DNA of 39,420 nucleotides from Elusimicrobia bacterium ADurb.Bin231 (GTDB taxonomy: Bacteria > Elusimicrobiota > UBA8919 > MWCF01): the NCBI GenBank assembly GCA_002069855.1, contig MWCF01000028.1:1-39420 (forward strand), written 5' to 3'. This document shows positions 17,702 through 26,251 of this stretch, in pieces (position 1 is the first letter of the stretch; the number at the start of each line of letters is the position of its first letter). The notes below the pieces were generated by a model. The model had not been told where the DNA came from. It saw only the letters and a list, made by a program, of their open reading frames with translations, and searched no databases. The position numbers and the translations under genes were made by a program.

Positions 17702-18358
17702 TTATTTCTTTTTATCTAACGATTTTAAAATGTCTACTAATGCCGACCCAATATCTTTTTTAGATATTTCTACGCTTGTTAATTGTTCAAGATACGAAAA
17801 ACTTAGCGGAATAGAATACCATAACTGATTAGACATCTTTTTCGTGATACTAGCACCAAAACCGACATCTACTTTTAAACTCCATCCCTGTTCATTTTCT
17901 TCCCAATTATTTAGAACCATCATTTTTTCTGGAACAAGCGTTTGGGGTAAAATTTTAAAAACATGATATTTTATAATATTCTGCTCTTCTTCGCGAGCAC
18001 AAACAAGATAAACATCTAATTCATTAGCATTTTTATATAAGAAATTTAACATCTCCTGCAATGCTCTATAACGCGTCAAACGATAAGAAGAAATCGACAA
18101 GTAATTATTGGTTATCTTCCCTCCCTTGGCTGATATTTTTAAAGAATCTCCATTAATTTTAACATCTAAATCGACACCTTTCCCATGAGAAGTTGGCTCC
18201 CAAATAACTTTATGTTCCATATAGAGAAGAACAGCGTAAATGACTTCTTCCCAACTCTCTGCCCGAATAGGCACATTGGATATCTTCGCTTTATATTCCA
18301 TTAATTTGTGTGCCAACTCTTTAAACCGGTCCCAATTTACTTTATTTAGTTTCGTCAT
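17702..18358 (-). CDS. Putative type II restriction endonuclease (PD-(D/E)XK-like)
   Basis: 218 aa; the start overlaps the methyltransferase stop by 17 bp. I do not recognise a specific family by sequence. The candidate nuclease core is SWEEVIYAVLL (35-45, acidic helix), then HGKGVDLDV (58-66) and SLKISAKGG (72-80). This arrangement of acidic residue, strand and x-K resembles PD-(D/E)XK nucleases, with serine in place of the usual second acidic residue. Partnership with an N6-adenine methyltransferase is the main argument for endonuclease function. The gene is very AT-rich and uses many A/T-ending codons, like its partner and unlike most neighbours. The specificity is unknown. Confidence 0.65.
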   Translation of the reverse strand: MTKLNKVNWDRFKELAHKLMEYKAKISNVPIRAESWEEVIYAVLLYMEHKVIWEPTSHGKGVDLDVKINGDSLKISAKGGKITNNYLSISSYRLTRYRALQEMLNFLYKNANELDVYLVCAREEEQNIIKYHVFKILPQTLVPEKMMVLNNWEENEQGWSLKVDVGFGASITKKMSNQLWYSIPLSFSYLEQLTSVEISKKDIGSALVDILKSLDKKK

Positions 18359-19784
18359 GTCTATTAATTCCTTTTCGCTTTATTTCCAGCCACTCTTTTT
18401 TAGTAGGCAGCGGTATGTTTTTTAACTGGGTAATACTTAAATGATAAGTAATCTCCCGATAAGTATCTTTAATATACTTTCTGATGTAATCAGAATTAAG
18501 ATACTCGAGTAATTCCAAATCAGAAAGATCAAAAGCAGTTACAAATAATTCATTCTTTCTTAGTAGGTGATAAATGTCCCCCATCCAAGGATAGCTCCTC
18601 TCGTCTATAGCTGCCGCGACTTTACCATTTTCCCTAAATCCTAATCCAACTACAATATGCGGAATACTAAAATATCCCCTAAGTTTTTTGGCGTCGGACT
18701 TTTTTATCCAGTAACCCGTAAAATTGTCATAAATAATTTTATTACATTTAAGATTCCTGCCATTAAGTAGCGGTAAATAAGTATTATTCTTATTATAACT
18801 ACCCGTTATAATAAATGGATTATTTTTAATTTCAGGGGTCCTCTGAGAAATATTTATATCATAAATATCCCCTAACAAATAAGAACAGACATTCTCTAAC
18901 TTGATAGTATACTCAGTTGCGAATTTAATTACTTCACCCTCCCAGTGTGGCATCCCTTTTATTAACACTAATTTATTATCTTTGTATTCTAATAGCTTTA
19001 GTTCGCCGGATTTATCGTCTGCCCTAAAATCTATGACTACTGATGCCACATCCGCCTCTGGCTTAAACACATCGGGACCTAAATATATTATTTGTACCCT
19101 ACCATTGCGTGATAAAAACGATCTCAATTTTTTAAACTCGTCCAGAATCATAAAGGTAGCAGGTATAATGAAAATCAGTTGTCCTTCCGGCTTTAATAGT
19201 TTAATGGATTTCTCTATGAAGGCACCATACATATTATATTTACCATACCAAGTTTCGTAAATATTCTTATATTTATCTTTCGTAACATTATCTATCTTGA
19301 TGGTATAATGTTTGGAAAGACTGGGAATACCATACGGTGGATTACCTATGATTAAATCAAATTTTTGTGATGACTCCCAGAGAAGATAATCAGAATGAAT
19401 TAACTTAATATCTCCTGTTACTTTCAAATTGATTAGATAGTTGATGATGTCTTTATTTACTTCTAGTCCTATAGGCCGCGCTTTTCGATAAAAAGAAGAA
19501 TGATTTTTTTTGATACCTATTAGAAATTGTGCTAACCCGCAAGCAGGTTCAAGAATATTAACATTGTTTTTTTTCTCTAATCTATCCATGTCAATGAGGT
19601 TAACCATAAAATCAACTATTCGTTCTGGTGTGAAAAACATTCCATAATCTTTTTTTACACCTTTAAGATTATTATTAACAATGTCTTGGTGAAGTTTATA
19701 ATCCACTAAATTATTTTCTTTTATGAGCAAATAATTTTTCTTTTTTTGCAGATATTTTTTTTGTTTCTTAGGTACTTTTATCAT
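18342..19784 (-). CDS. Type II DNA adenine-N6 methyltransferase
   Basis: 480 aa. The gamma-type (TaqI/Eco57I-like) methyltransferase order is visible: motif X GMFFTPERIVDFMVN (48-62), SAM-binding motif I ILEPACGLAQF (77-87), IGLEVN as motif II, SDYLLW as motif III and catalytic IGNPPYG (146-152). A C-terminal target-recognition region (about 260-465) follows. It should methylate adenine N6 and protect against the nuclease encoded by the overlapping downstream gene. The N-terminus is very lysine-rich, and no strong ribosome site precedes the ATG, so a slightly different start is possible. The pair is compositionally AT-rich and sits between genes of a nucleotide-linked cluster, suggesting horizontal gain. 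Confidence 0.9.
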   Translation of the reverse strand: MIKVPKKQKKYLQKKKNYLLIKENNLVDYKLHQDIVNNNLKGVKKDYGMFFTPERIVDFMVNLIDMDRLEKKNNVNILEPACGLAQFLIGIKKNHSSFYRKARPIGLEVNKDIINYLINLKVTGDIKLIHSDYLLWESSQKFDLIIGNPPYGIPSLSKHYTIKIDNVTKDKYKNIYETWYGKYNMYGAFIEKSIKLLKPEGQLIFIIPATFMILDEFKKLRSFLSRNGRVQIIYLGPDVFKPEADVASVVIDFRADDKSGELKLLEYKDNKLVLIKGMPHWEGEVIKFATEYTIKLENVCSYLLGDIYDINISQRTPEIKNNPFIITGSYNKNNTYLPLLNGRNLKCNKIIYDNFTGYWIKKSDAKKLRGYFSIPHIVVGLGFRENGKVAAAIDERSYPWMGDIYHLLRKNELFVTAFDLSDLELLEYLNSDYIRKYIKDTYREITYHLSITQLKNIPLPTKKEWLEIKRKGINRHDETK

Positions 19785-20136
19785 TTGTATTTTTTCTCAT
19801 GGCGTATATTTATATCAATTCACACTTTATTTTTCAGACTAAATTTACTTCTATCTCTCCCTAAACAACAGACGTGTCAATAGCGCACAACTACCAACTA
19901 ATAGCAGGGGCAAGCCCTGCAACTAGACTCCTTCGCATCGGGCACAACTTCCGACAGCGGCAACCGCACACTACTCATTACTTACCACTTACTACCTGTT
20001 ATCCTACGTGACATTGCAAGAGCGAGGATGTTTCCGAAGAGAACTTCGCGGAGCAGAGCTTAAAACTTCCTGCTCTGCGAGCGAGAACGCCCGTTCTGAC
20101 GGGACGCGGTTCTTCAAGGAAATATCCGAGCGAATA
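19785..20136. other. Hairpin-rich non-coding flank of the restriction-modification island
   Basis: 352 bp with no credible gene. The half next to the methyltransferase is AT-rich and presumably holds its promoter. The other half is markedly more GC-rich than its surroundings and holds several short inverted repeats: GCAGGG/CCCTGC (19904-19920), CGAAG/CTTCG (20035-20048), GCAGAG/CTCTGC (20053-20078) and CCCGT/ACGGG with outer GAAC/GTTC arms (20085-20112). None has a T-tract, so these are not classical terminators. They may be REP-like elements or an insertion scar. Confidence 0.6.
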
Positions 20137-21135
20137 TTATTTGAATATCTCTCTTATGTACGCTGTTTCGGATTTTATTATATTTTCTCTGTCTTTTACC
20201 TGATCAAGTTTTTTAAACGCAGTTTCAAGAAGAATTAGAACATTAGGATTTTTTTCTTTTAATATTTTCCAATAACCTTCCAGATTTGTCTTTTTCAGAG
20301 GACCGGATTCCGTATGCAACGGAGGATGAAAAGTAAATTGTTTGTCAGCGGATATTGTTGAAGGTATAAAATCATTTAAATGGAACTCACATATATAATC
20401 GGCAGGGATTATTTTCAGTTTTTCTTCAGGAACAGCAGGTATCTCTTTTCCCTTTTCAGCTCTGGTTATCCAATGTCCTATATCAAAATTAAAATAAATT
20501 TTAACGCCATTGGCTCGTACCTTGTCCACTATGTCTATGCATTCTTCAGGTTCCACAAAAAGCCCGTCGAAAGAAACATTGTTCTCTATGTGAAGATTCA
20601 TACCTTTATCAACGGCATATCTGCCTATTTCAGTAAAAGATTTTACTACTGCTTCTGTAAACTGTTTAACATAAAAATCGGATATGTAATAAAACGGTAT
20701 TGTTCCGCTCGGATGCATTATAAGATTTACAGAGCCTATATCTTCGGCAAAATCGACATATTCCTTTTGAAGTTTTACAGCATATGACCTATCCAGTTCC
20801 TGTATGCTTGCAACTGAAGGACCAACACCCATACCGGAATACGGAAGATGAATTGAAAGCGTAATTCCCTTTTCTTTAGCAAACGCCTTTATATCCTGTC
20901 TGCGCTTTTTTGAAAAATCCGGATACGGATTAGGCACATCGCAATCCAGTTCTACATGGTCAAGACCTATGGATTTCGCCTTTTCTATTTGAAATTCGAT
21001 ATTTGTTTTGAATTTCATCAGTCCTAATGCATTCATAGAGAACATGGAATATGTACCGTCAAGAATTTTGTTCCTGTCGTCCTCAGTCAAGACATCAAGC
21101 ACAAACGTATTGGTAAAATTTCTTCCAAGCTTCAT
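20137..21135 (-). CDS. Xylose-isomerase-like TIM-barrel protein (sugar-phosphate isomerase/epimerase-like, paralogue 1)
   Basis: 332 aa with a strong GGGAGG site upstream. The strand-end motifs of this TIM-barrel superfamily are LDHVELDCDVPNPY, SIHLPYSGMG, LIMHPSGTIPFY, LHIENNVSFD, FNFDIGHWITRAE, EFHLNDFIP, FHPPLH and LLETAF. It is paralogous to the gene at 13763-14731 over its whole length. The likely activity is isomerisation or epimerisation of a sugar or sugar phosphate, with metal held by E, D, H and E residues; the substrate is unknown. It is placed between the small membrane protein gene and the restriction-modification island, which probably separated it from the operon holding its paralogue. 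Confidence 0.8.
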   Translation of the reverse strand: MKLGRNFTNTFVLDVLTEDDRNKILDGTYSMFSMNALGLMKFKTNIEFQIEKAKSIGLDHVELDCDVPNPYPDFSKKRRQDIKAFAKEKGITLSIHLPYSGMGVGPSVASIQELDRSYAVKLQKEYVDFAEDIGSVNLIMHPSGTIPFYYISDFYVKQFTEAVVKSFTEIGRYAVDKGMNLHIENNVSFDGLFVEPEECIDIVDKVRANGVKIYFNFDIGHWITRAEKGKEIPAVPEEKLKIIPADYICEFHLNDFIPSTISADKQFTFHPPLHTESGPLKKTNLEGYWKILKEKNPNVLILLETAFKKLDQVKDRENIIKSETAYIREIFK

Positions 21136-21213
21136 TGTATCCTCCCATACTAAGTTTTTTTAACGCTCACCCATAGTGACAGAACGAAAGAGCCGCGTTA
21201 TATCTATAAAAAT

Positions 21214-21627
21214 CTATTTTCTGCGTTCTGCGCCGAACATAATCATAAACACGCTTACCGGAAAAAAGAAAATCGCTGTTTCAAATAAATTATGCTCAAA
21301 TATTATTTCAGACAAAGGCCCGCAAGAGGTATAATAACCGGAACCTCCGAATTTCCATACGAACAATACAGTGTACGCGACAAGGCAATTCAAAAGCAAT
21401 CCGATGGCAAAGATATCTTCCCCGCGAAATTTTTCAGTGTTGGCAATACGAAAAAAATATACGCACAATAAGAGAAGAAAACCTCTGCCAAACAAACTGA
21501 AAATCAAAAAAACAAAATTGATTTCCAGATATCTATAACTAAAATACTGCCCGAAAAAAGCATAAATAAACAAAGAACACAAAAACGCAGCCAGTTTTTT
21601 TAAAAATGCCGGTTTGCTTATAAACAT
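21214..21627 (-). CDS. Small integral membrane protein of unknown function
   Basis: 137 aa, not recognised. Four hydrophobic stretches suitable as membrane helices lie at about residues 12-30, 37-58, 72-92 and 112-131, joined by short loops. One loop contains RIANTEKFRGED and another GSGYYTSCGPLSE. It begins 6 bp after the pyrimidine-nucleoside phosphorylase stop, so the two are cotranscribed. A transport or anchoring role in nucleoside use is conceivable, but there is no motif to support it. Its small size excludes the known nucleoside permease families. Confidence 0.7.
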   Translation of the reverse strand: MFISKPAFLKKLAAFLCSLFIYAFFGQYFSYRYLEINFVFLIFSLFGRGFLLLLCVYFFRIANTEKFRGEDIFAIGLLLNCLVAYTVLFVWKFGGSGYYTSCGPLSEIIFEHNLFETAIFFFPVSVFMIMFGAERRK

Positions 21628-21633
21628 CGCGCG

Positions 21634-22962
21634 TTAAAACTCTTCAACTCCATCTTTCGTTACTCTGGCATAGAAAAACTTAGGCGACGGAACTTTAGCG
21701 GGACCTATCTTATACGCGGCAAGAAACCGTTTTTTCGCGTCTTCGTATTTTTTCATATCTCCGTCTGTATGAAAAACAGCAAGGGGCTCGCCTTTTTCCA
21801 CCTTGTCGCCCACTTTTTTCTTAAGATATATCCCGACCGACGGATCAACTATATCCTCTTTTTTCATTCTGCCTGCGCCGAGGACAAGAGAAGTCATTCC
21901 TACTTCAAGAGCGTTTATCTTTTCCACGTACCCGGATTGTTCGCTCAATACTTCTATTTCCTTTTTGCATTGCGGCAGAAGAGCGGTATTATCAATCGCT
22001 TCAGGGTTACCGCCCTGCGCTTTTACCATTGCTTTTAATTTTTCAAGACCTTTTTTGGATTTGATGACATTGCGCAATTTTTCCTTGCCGTCTTCTACTG
22101 ATGCTGCTATGCCCGAAATGAGAAGCATACTGCTGCCGAGTTCCACGCATAAATCCGTAAGATCTTTCGGACCTTTGCCGCTCAATGTGTCAATGGCTTC
22201 TTTTACTTCGATGGAATTGCCTATCGCGAGCCCAAGAGGTTCTTCCATACTTGTTATAAAAGCCACCATTTTTTTTCCCGCACCTTCTCCGATATCAACC
22301 ATAGCGCGCGCAAGATTTAAAGCGTCCTGATATTTTTCCATAAAAGCGCCTGAACCTGTTTTCACATCCAGAACAATACCGTCGGAACCTGCGGCAAGTT
22401 TTTTCGACATAATGCTTCCGGCGATAAGAGGTATGGAATCTACGGTTGCCGTAACATCGCGCAATGCGTATATCTTTTTGTCCGCGGGCGCAAGTTTTGC
22501 CGTCTGGCCCATCAAAGCAAGCCCTATGGTATTAACATTCTCCACGAATTTTTCTTTTGAAAGAGAGCAGGTTACTCCGGGAATTGATTCAAGTTTATCT
22601 ATAGTGCCTCCGGTATGCCCTAACCCGCGACCAGTCATTTTAGCTACTTTGCCGCCGCATGCCGCGACAATAGGTCCAAGAACAAGAGAAGTCGTGTCGC
22701 CGACACCGCCTGTTGAATGTTTGTCAACTTTAAAACCTGAAATATTGGACAAATCCACTCTCTCTCCGGAATCCACCATAGCCATAGTAAGATCCGTAGC
22801 TTCTCTTGCGGTCATACCGCGCAAAAACACAGTCATCAAAAACGCAGCCATCTGCTCCACAGGCATCTTATCATTCGTATAATTATCTATTATAAAGGAA
22901 ATTTCTTCCTTTGTAAGTTCCGCGCCGTCCCTCTTCTTCTTAATCAATTCATACATCAACAT
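21634..22962 (-). CDS. pdp: Pyrimidine-nucleoside / thymidine phosphorylase
   Basis: 442 aa from the ATG at 22962, chosen for its AAGGAGG site; the frame extends upstream to an ATG at 23025 in unlikely sequence. Family motifs are FLRGMT..E...LT.AMV.SGE near the N-terminus, VDKHSTGGVGDTTSLVL (phosphate binding), TGRGLGHTGGTIDKLESIPG (signature), IAGSIMSKKLAAGSDGIVLDVKTGSGAFM, and the C-terminal lipoyl-like domain (GDKVEKGEPLAVFHTD). It cleaves uridine, thymidine or deoxyuridine with phosphate to base and (deoxy)ribose 1-phosphate, the substrate of DeoB. An intrinsic terminator behind recJ (23067-23093) separates it from the upstream unit, so it should have its own promoter in the 105 bp between them. 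Confidence 0.93.
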   Translation of the reverse strand: MLMYELIKKKRDGAELTKEEISFIIDNYTNDKMPVEQMAAFLMTVFLRGMTAREATDLTMAMVDSGERVDLSNISGFKVDKHSTGGVGDTTSLVLGPIVAACGGKVAKMTGRGLGHTGGTIDKLESIPGVTCSLSKEKFVENVNTIGLALMGQTAKLAPADKKIYALRDVTATVDSIPLIAGSIMSKKLAAGSDGIVLDVKTGSGAFMEKYQDALNLARAMVDIGEGAGKKMVAFITSMEEPLGLAIGNSIEVKEAIDTLSGKGPKDLTDLCVELGSSMLLISGIAASVEDGKEKLRNVIKSKKGLEKLKAMVKAQGGNPEAIDNTALLPQCKKEIEVLSEQSGYVEKINALEVGMTSLVLGAGRMKKEDIVDPSVGIYLKKKVGDKVEKGEPLAVFHTDGDMKKYEDAKKRFLAAYKIGPAKVPSPKFFYARVTKDGVEEF

Positions 22963-23066
22963 AATATCCTCCTTCGCAATTATTTTATTTTTCTTTACTG
23001 TTTTCAGCGGCAAAATTCTCAACAAAAAATAAGCCGCAAAAAATCCAGTATTATCTCACAAACATA

Positions 23067-23093
23067 AAAAAAACGAGTTTTGTCACTCGTTTA
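23067..23093 (-). terminator. Intrinsic terminator downstream of recJ
   Basis: On the minus strand the stem is AAACGAG / CTCGTTT (7 bp) with an 8-nt loop, followed by five more T residues. It starts about 10 bp after the RecJ stop codon. It is the only clear Rho-independent terminator I found in the window. Confidence 0.82.
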
Positions 23094-23102
23094 TCACACG
23101 CA

Positions 23103-25337
23103 TTACACAGGGGTTGTATAATCTTCTATAGCAGCTGAGCTTTTCATATCCAGGATCAGCAACTGAGCGGATTCTCTGGACTGCCACACGTTTATTTCGA
23201 GTTGAAAAGCAACATCAACCAGTTCACCCTTTTTAAAATCATTGGCATGTCCGCCCATCCGCCATCCTATACCTCCGACATCATTTTCGCAATCTCTGAA
23301 ATACGCTTTCAAATGCGCACCGCCGCTGCCGACTACAGACACATTTGACAACTCCACTCCGTTTATGGCAAACACAGGATACGGATTACCGTGGCCGCAA
23401 GGTTCAAGAAGAGACAATTCCTTGATCAAATCCACTGTAACATCTTCCACAAAAACTATGCCGTCCACAGATAAATTAGATTGATCGGGATCGCAGGACA
23501 CAGTCTTTTCCGCCATAGATTTGATTCGCTTTCTAAATTCTTCGACATACCTTTTTTTAATAGTCAGACCGGCTGCGGCTTTGTGCCCTCCGTATTTAAC
23601 CAGTATGTCTTCGCAATTTTCTATTATAGACACTATATCGACTCCTGCAACGCTTCTGGCGGCTCCCATAGCTTCTTCTCCGTCAAGGATCAGTAAAATA
23701 ACCGGTTTCGAAAAACGCTTGACAAGTTCTCCGGCAACTATTCCGGTTACTCCGTGTTTTAAACCTTCGGCTACCGTTATTATTATCTTGTCTTTGGAGA
23801 CATCGTTTTGTTCCAAAGTTGCCAAGAGAAATTTTTCTATATTTTCCTTTTGTAAACGCCTTCTCTCTTTATTAAGACAAACTAATTGATCAAACAATTC
23901 CGATGCTTCGTCGTAAGAATCAGTCAAAAGCAATTTGGCGGCAACATCGGCCATACCTATGCGGCCTGCGGCATTTATAAGAGGGCAGATTGACCATGAA
24001 ATCTTTTTTGCTGTAAACATCTTTTTTTCTATACCAAGATTTTCTATAAGCAATCTTATTCCGGGTTTCTTAGAAGCGTATAACAACGGAATGCCGTATT
24101 TTACAAATATTCGATTTTCCGACACAAGCGGAACAATATCCGCAATCGTACCGAGAGATACAAGGTAAAGATATTTTTCAATAAATTTTCTCTGACCTTT
24201 TTCCTGTATAAGCACAAGCCGCTCGAAAACTTTGGATGTGGTAATCGCGTCGTCTAAAGCGCGATGAAATCTGACTACCGGTATGTCGAATTCATAGGCA
24301 AGCGACTGCAACGCGTGAGATTTGAATCCTGTAATCGAACGGGACATATCAAGAGTATCAATAACCTGATTTTTTAGTTCTTTTTTTATCTTTACGGATG
24401 CTCTTTGCACAAACGCGACATCAAAACTCGCATTGTGAGCGACAAGTACAGCATCCGATGCAAAAGACAGGAAATTTTCTATCGCAGAATTTATATCAGG
24501 CGCGGCGAAGCACATTTCATCTGTAATACCATGAATCCTTGTTACTCCTGGCGGAATGCTGTTCTTAGGTTTTACAAAAGTTGAAAAACTGTCAGTCTGA
24601 ATAAAATTTTTTATTTTAACAGCGCCTATTTCAATTATCTCATCCATATAAGGAGACAGTCCGCTTGTTTCCACGTCAAAAACCACTATGTCCTTATTGT
24701 AATATTCGGAAAATGAAAATGCAACCGCCTGAAAAAGCTTAAACGCGACTCCACACCCGGCAAGTTCTTTAAAAGGATATGAACCTGAAGATTCACATTT
24801 GGGATCTATAATGCAATACGCGGCCGGCAATTGCGCGGGAGGTTCGTGGTGGTCTGTAATTATTACATCCATACCGAGCGAATTGGCAAAATCAATTTCT
24901 TCGCAAGCGCTTATACCGCAATCAACGGTAATTATTAATCTTATTCCGGATTCCGAATATCTTGTCAATATCTCCTTATGCAACCCATATCCTTCGGTGG
25001 AAGGGATATACCAGGAAACGTCTGCTTTCAAAGAAATAAGATATAATACCGCAAGATTTACGGAACTTATCCCGTCAACATCCCTGTCACCGTAAATAAG
25101 TATTTTTTCATTGGAATCAATCGCCTTTCTGATCCTGTCAACTGCTTTCGACATATCAGAAAAAATAAACGGATTATGTAAATCAGATATTTTCGGCTTG
25201 ACAAATTTTTCTATATCGCGTTTTGTGTTTACGCCTTTATTAACAAGAAGCGAAACAAGTATTTCCGAAAGCCCTGTTTGATGAGAAAGTGTTTTTACCA
25301 GCTCCTCATCACTATTCTTTAAATTCCATTTTTTCAT
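23103..25337 (-). CDS. recJ: RecJ single-strand exonuclease with an inserted DnaQ-like (DEDDh) 3'-5' exonuclease domain
   Basis: 744 aa against about 570 for a usual RecJ. RecJ parts are GDRDVDG (83-89), TVDCGIS (138-143), TDHHE (161-165), LAGCGVAFK (192-200), then after a break YLVSLGTIADIVPL (391-404), the DHHA1 segment YGGHKAAAGL and a C-terminal OB fold. Residues about 213-388 are an entire DEDDh exonuclease: IVVFDVETSGLSPY...EIGAVKI (Exo I, D and E), LVAHNASFDVAF (Exo II, D) and FHRALDDAITT (Exo III, H and D). All catalytic residues of both nucleases are present. The insertion falls in a surface loop of the DHH domain without disrupting its motifs. The protein may therefore digest DNA from both ends or couple repair activities. 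It follows the purine phosphorylase gene by 15 bp. Confidence 0.93.
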   Translation of the reverse strand: MKKWNLKNSDEELVKTLSHQTGLSEILVSLLVNKGVNTKRDIEKFVKPKISDLHNPFIFSDMSKAVDRIRKAIDSNEKILIYGDRDVDGISSVNLAVLYLISLKADVSWYIPSTEGYGLHKEILTRYSESGIRLIITVDCGISACEEIDFANSLGMDVIITDHHEPPAQLPAAYCIIDPKCESSGSYPFKELAGCGVAFKLFQAVAFSFSEYYNKDIVVFDVETSGLSPYMDEIIEIGAVKIKNFIQTDSFSTFVKPKNSIPPGVTRIHGITDEMCFAAPDINSAIENFLSFASDAVLVAHNASFDVAFVQRASVKIKKELKNQVIDTLDMSRSITGFKSHALQSLAYEFDIPVVRFHRALDDAITTSKVFERLVLIQEKGQRKFIEKYLYLVSLGTIADIVPLVSENRIFVKYGIPLLYASKKPGIRLLIENLGIEKKMFTAKKISWSICPLINAAGRIGMADVAAKLLLTDSYDEASELFDQLVCLNKERRRLQKENIEKFLLATLEQNDVSKDKIIITVAEGLKHGVTGIVAGELVKRFSKPVILLILDGEEAMGAARSVAGVDIVSIIENCEDILVKYGGHKAAAGLTIKKRYVEEFRKRIKSMAEKTVSCDPDQSNLSVDGIVFVEDVTVDLIKELSLLEPCGHGNPYPVFAINGVELSNVSVVGSGGAHLKAYFRDCENDVGGIGWRMGGHANDFKKGELVDVAFQLEINVWQSRESAQLLILDMKSSAAIEDYTTPV

Positions 25338-25352
25338 TCAAAAGAAATTTCT

Positions 25353-26171
25353 CTATATCTCCTTTATAATTTTTATCAGCAACTCACTCAATTTAATCTC
25401 CACCTTTTTTCCGGTTTCAATCACTTCTTTATGAGAAAGAGGCTGCTTCAAAATGCCTGAAGCCATATTGGAAATATACGCAATCCCGAGAACTTTCATT
25501 CCGCAATTCGAAGCGACTATCGCCTCCGGGACAGTGGACATACCGACGACATCTGCGCCGAGAGTCCGCATCATTCTTATCTCCGCAGGTGTTTCGTAAG
25601 ACGGACCTGTAGTCGCGAGATAAACGCCTTTTTTTAATGTTATACCCATGCTCAAAGCAACCTTTTCGGCTTTTTCTATTATTACAGGAGTATACACCTC
25701 AGACATATCCGGAAATCTTGTGCCCTGCAAAACACCTTCATGACCTATAAGAGGATTATTCCCCATAAGATTTATATGATCTGTAATAAGCATCAAATCC
25801 CCGGGTTGATATTCTTTATTTACCGCGCCTACAGCAGCGGTGATTATAACTGTTTTTATGCCCAGATGTTTCATAAGACGTATCGGGTAGGTCACATCTT
25901 TCAAACTGTGTCCTTCGTAAAAATGAATTCTGCCTGCCATAATAAATACGGGTTTCGCAAACATACTTCCTATGACTATTTCACCACTGTGGCCCTCGAC
26001 TGTGGATTTTGAGAAATTCGGTACCGTTTGAAAAGGAATGCGCACTGCGGATTCAACCTTGTTCGCTACCGATGAAAGCCCTGAACCGAGTATAACACCC
26101 ACTTCCGGCAATAATTCGGTCTTGCTGCAAATAAATTTTTTTGATTCATCAAGTTTTTTAAGCAATTCCAT
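25353..26171 (-). CDS. punA: Purine nucleoside phosphorylase (trimeric type)
   Basis: 272 aa, typical of the trimeric PNP class. The ATG is preceded by AAGGAG. Motifs: VILGSGLSSVA (phosphate loop), VEGHSGEIVIG, GRIHFYEGHSL, TAAVGAVN.EY.PGDLM.I.DHIN, GPSYETPAEIRM, VGMSTVPEAIVA and ISNMASG, with the base-binding asparagine. It converts inosine, guanosine and their deoxy forms plus phosphate to free base and (deoxy)ribose 1-phosphate. Inosine can come from the adenosine deaminase in this window, and the pentose 1-phosphate goes to phosphopentomutase. It probably forms a unit with recJ (15-bp gap). Confidence 0.93.
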   Translation of the reverse strand: MELLKKLDESKKFICSKTELLPEVGVILGSGLSSVANKVESAVRIPFQTVPNFSKSTVEGHSGEIVIGSMFAKPVFIMAGRIHFYEGHSLKDVTYPIRLMKHLGIKTVIITAAVGAVNKEYQPGDLMLITDHINLMGNNPLIGHEGVLQGTRFPDMSEVYTPVIIEKAEKVALSMGITLKKGVYLATTGPSYETPAEIRMMRTLGADVVGMSTVPEAIVASNCGMKVLGIAYISNMASGILKQPLSHKEVIETGKKVEIKLSELLIKIIKEI

Positions 26172-26251
26172 CTGTTCTCCTTTTTTTTGTTCGAGAGTTG
26201 TGATAAATTAATAACACCGACATACTGGCGCAGTTCCCTTAATCAATCTGA

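Noticed and set aside
20008-20238. 76-aa plus-strand frame in the R-M flank
   Set aside because: It overlaps the end of the TIM-barrel gene and crosses the hairpin region; the peptide has no domain features.
22963-23025. N-terminal extension of pyrimidine-nucleoside phosphorylase
   Set aside because: The ATG at 22962 has a strong AAGGAGG site and matches the usual start of the family; the extra 21 residues are basic and unsupported.
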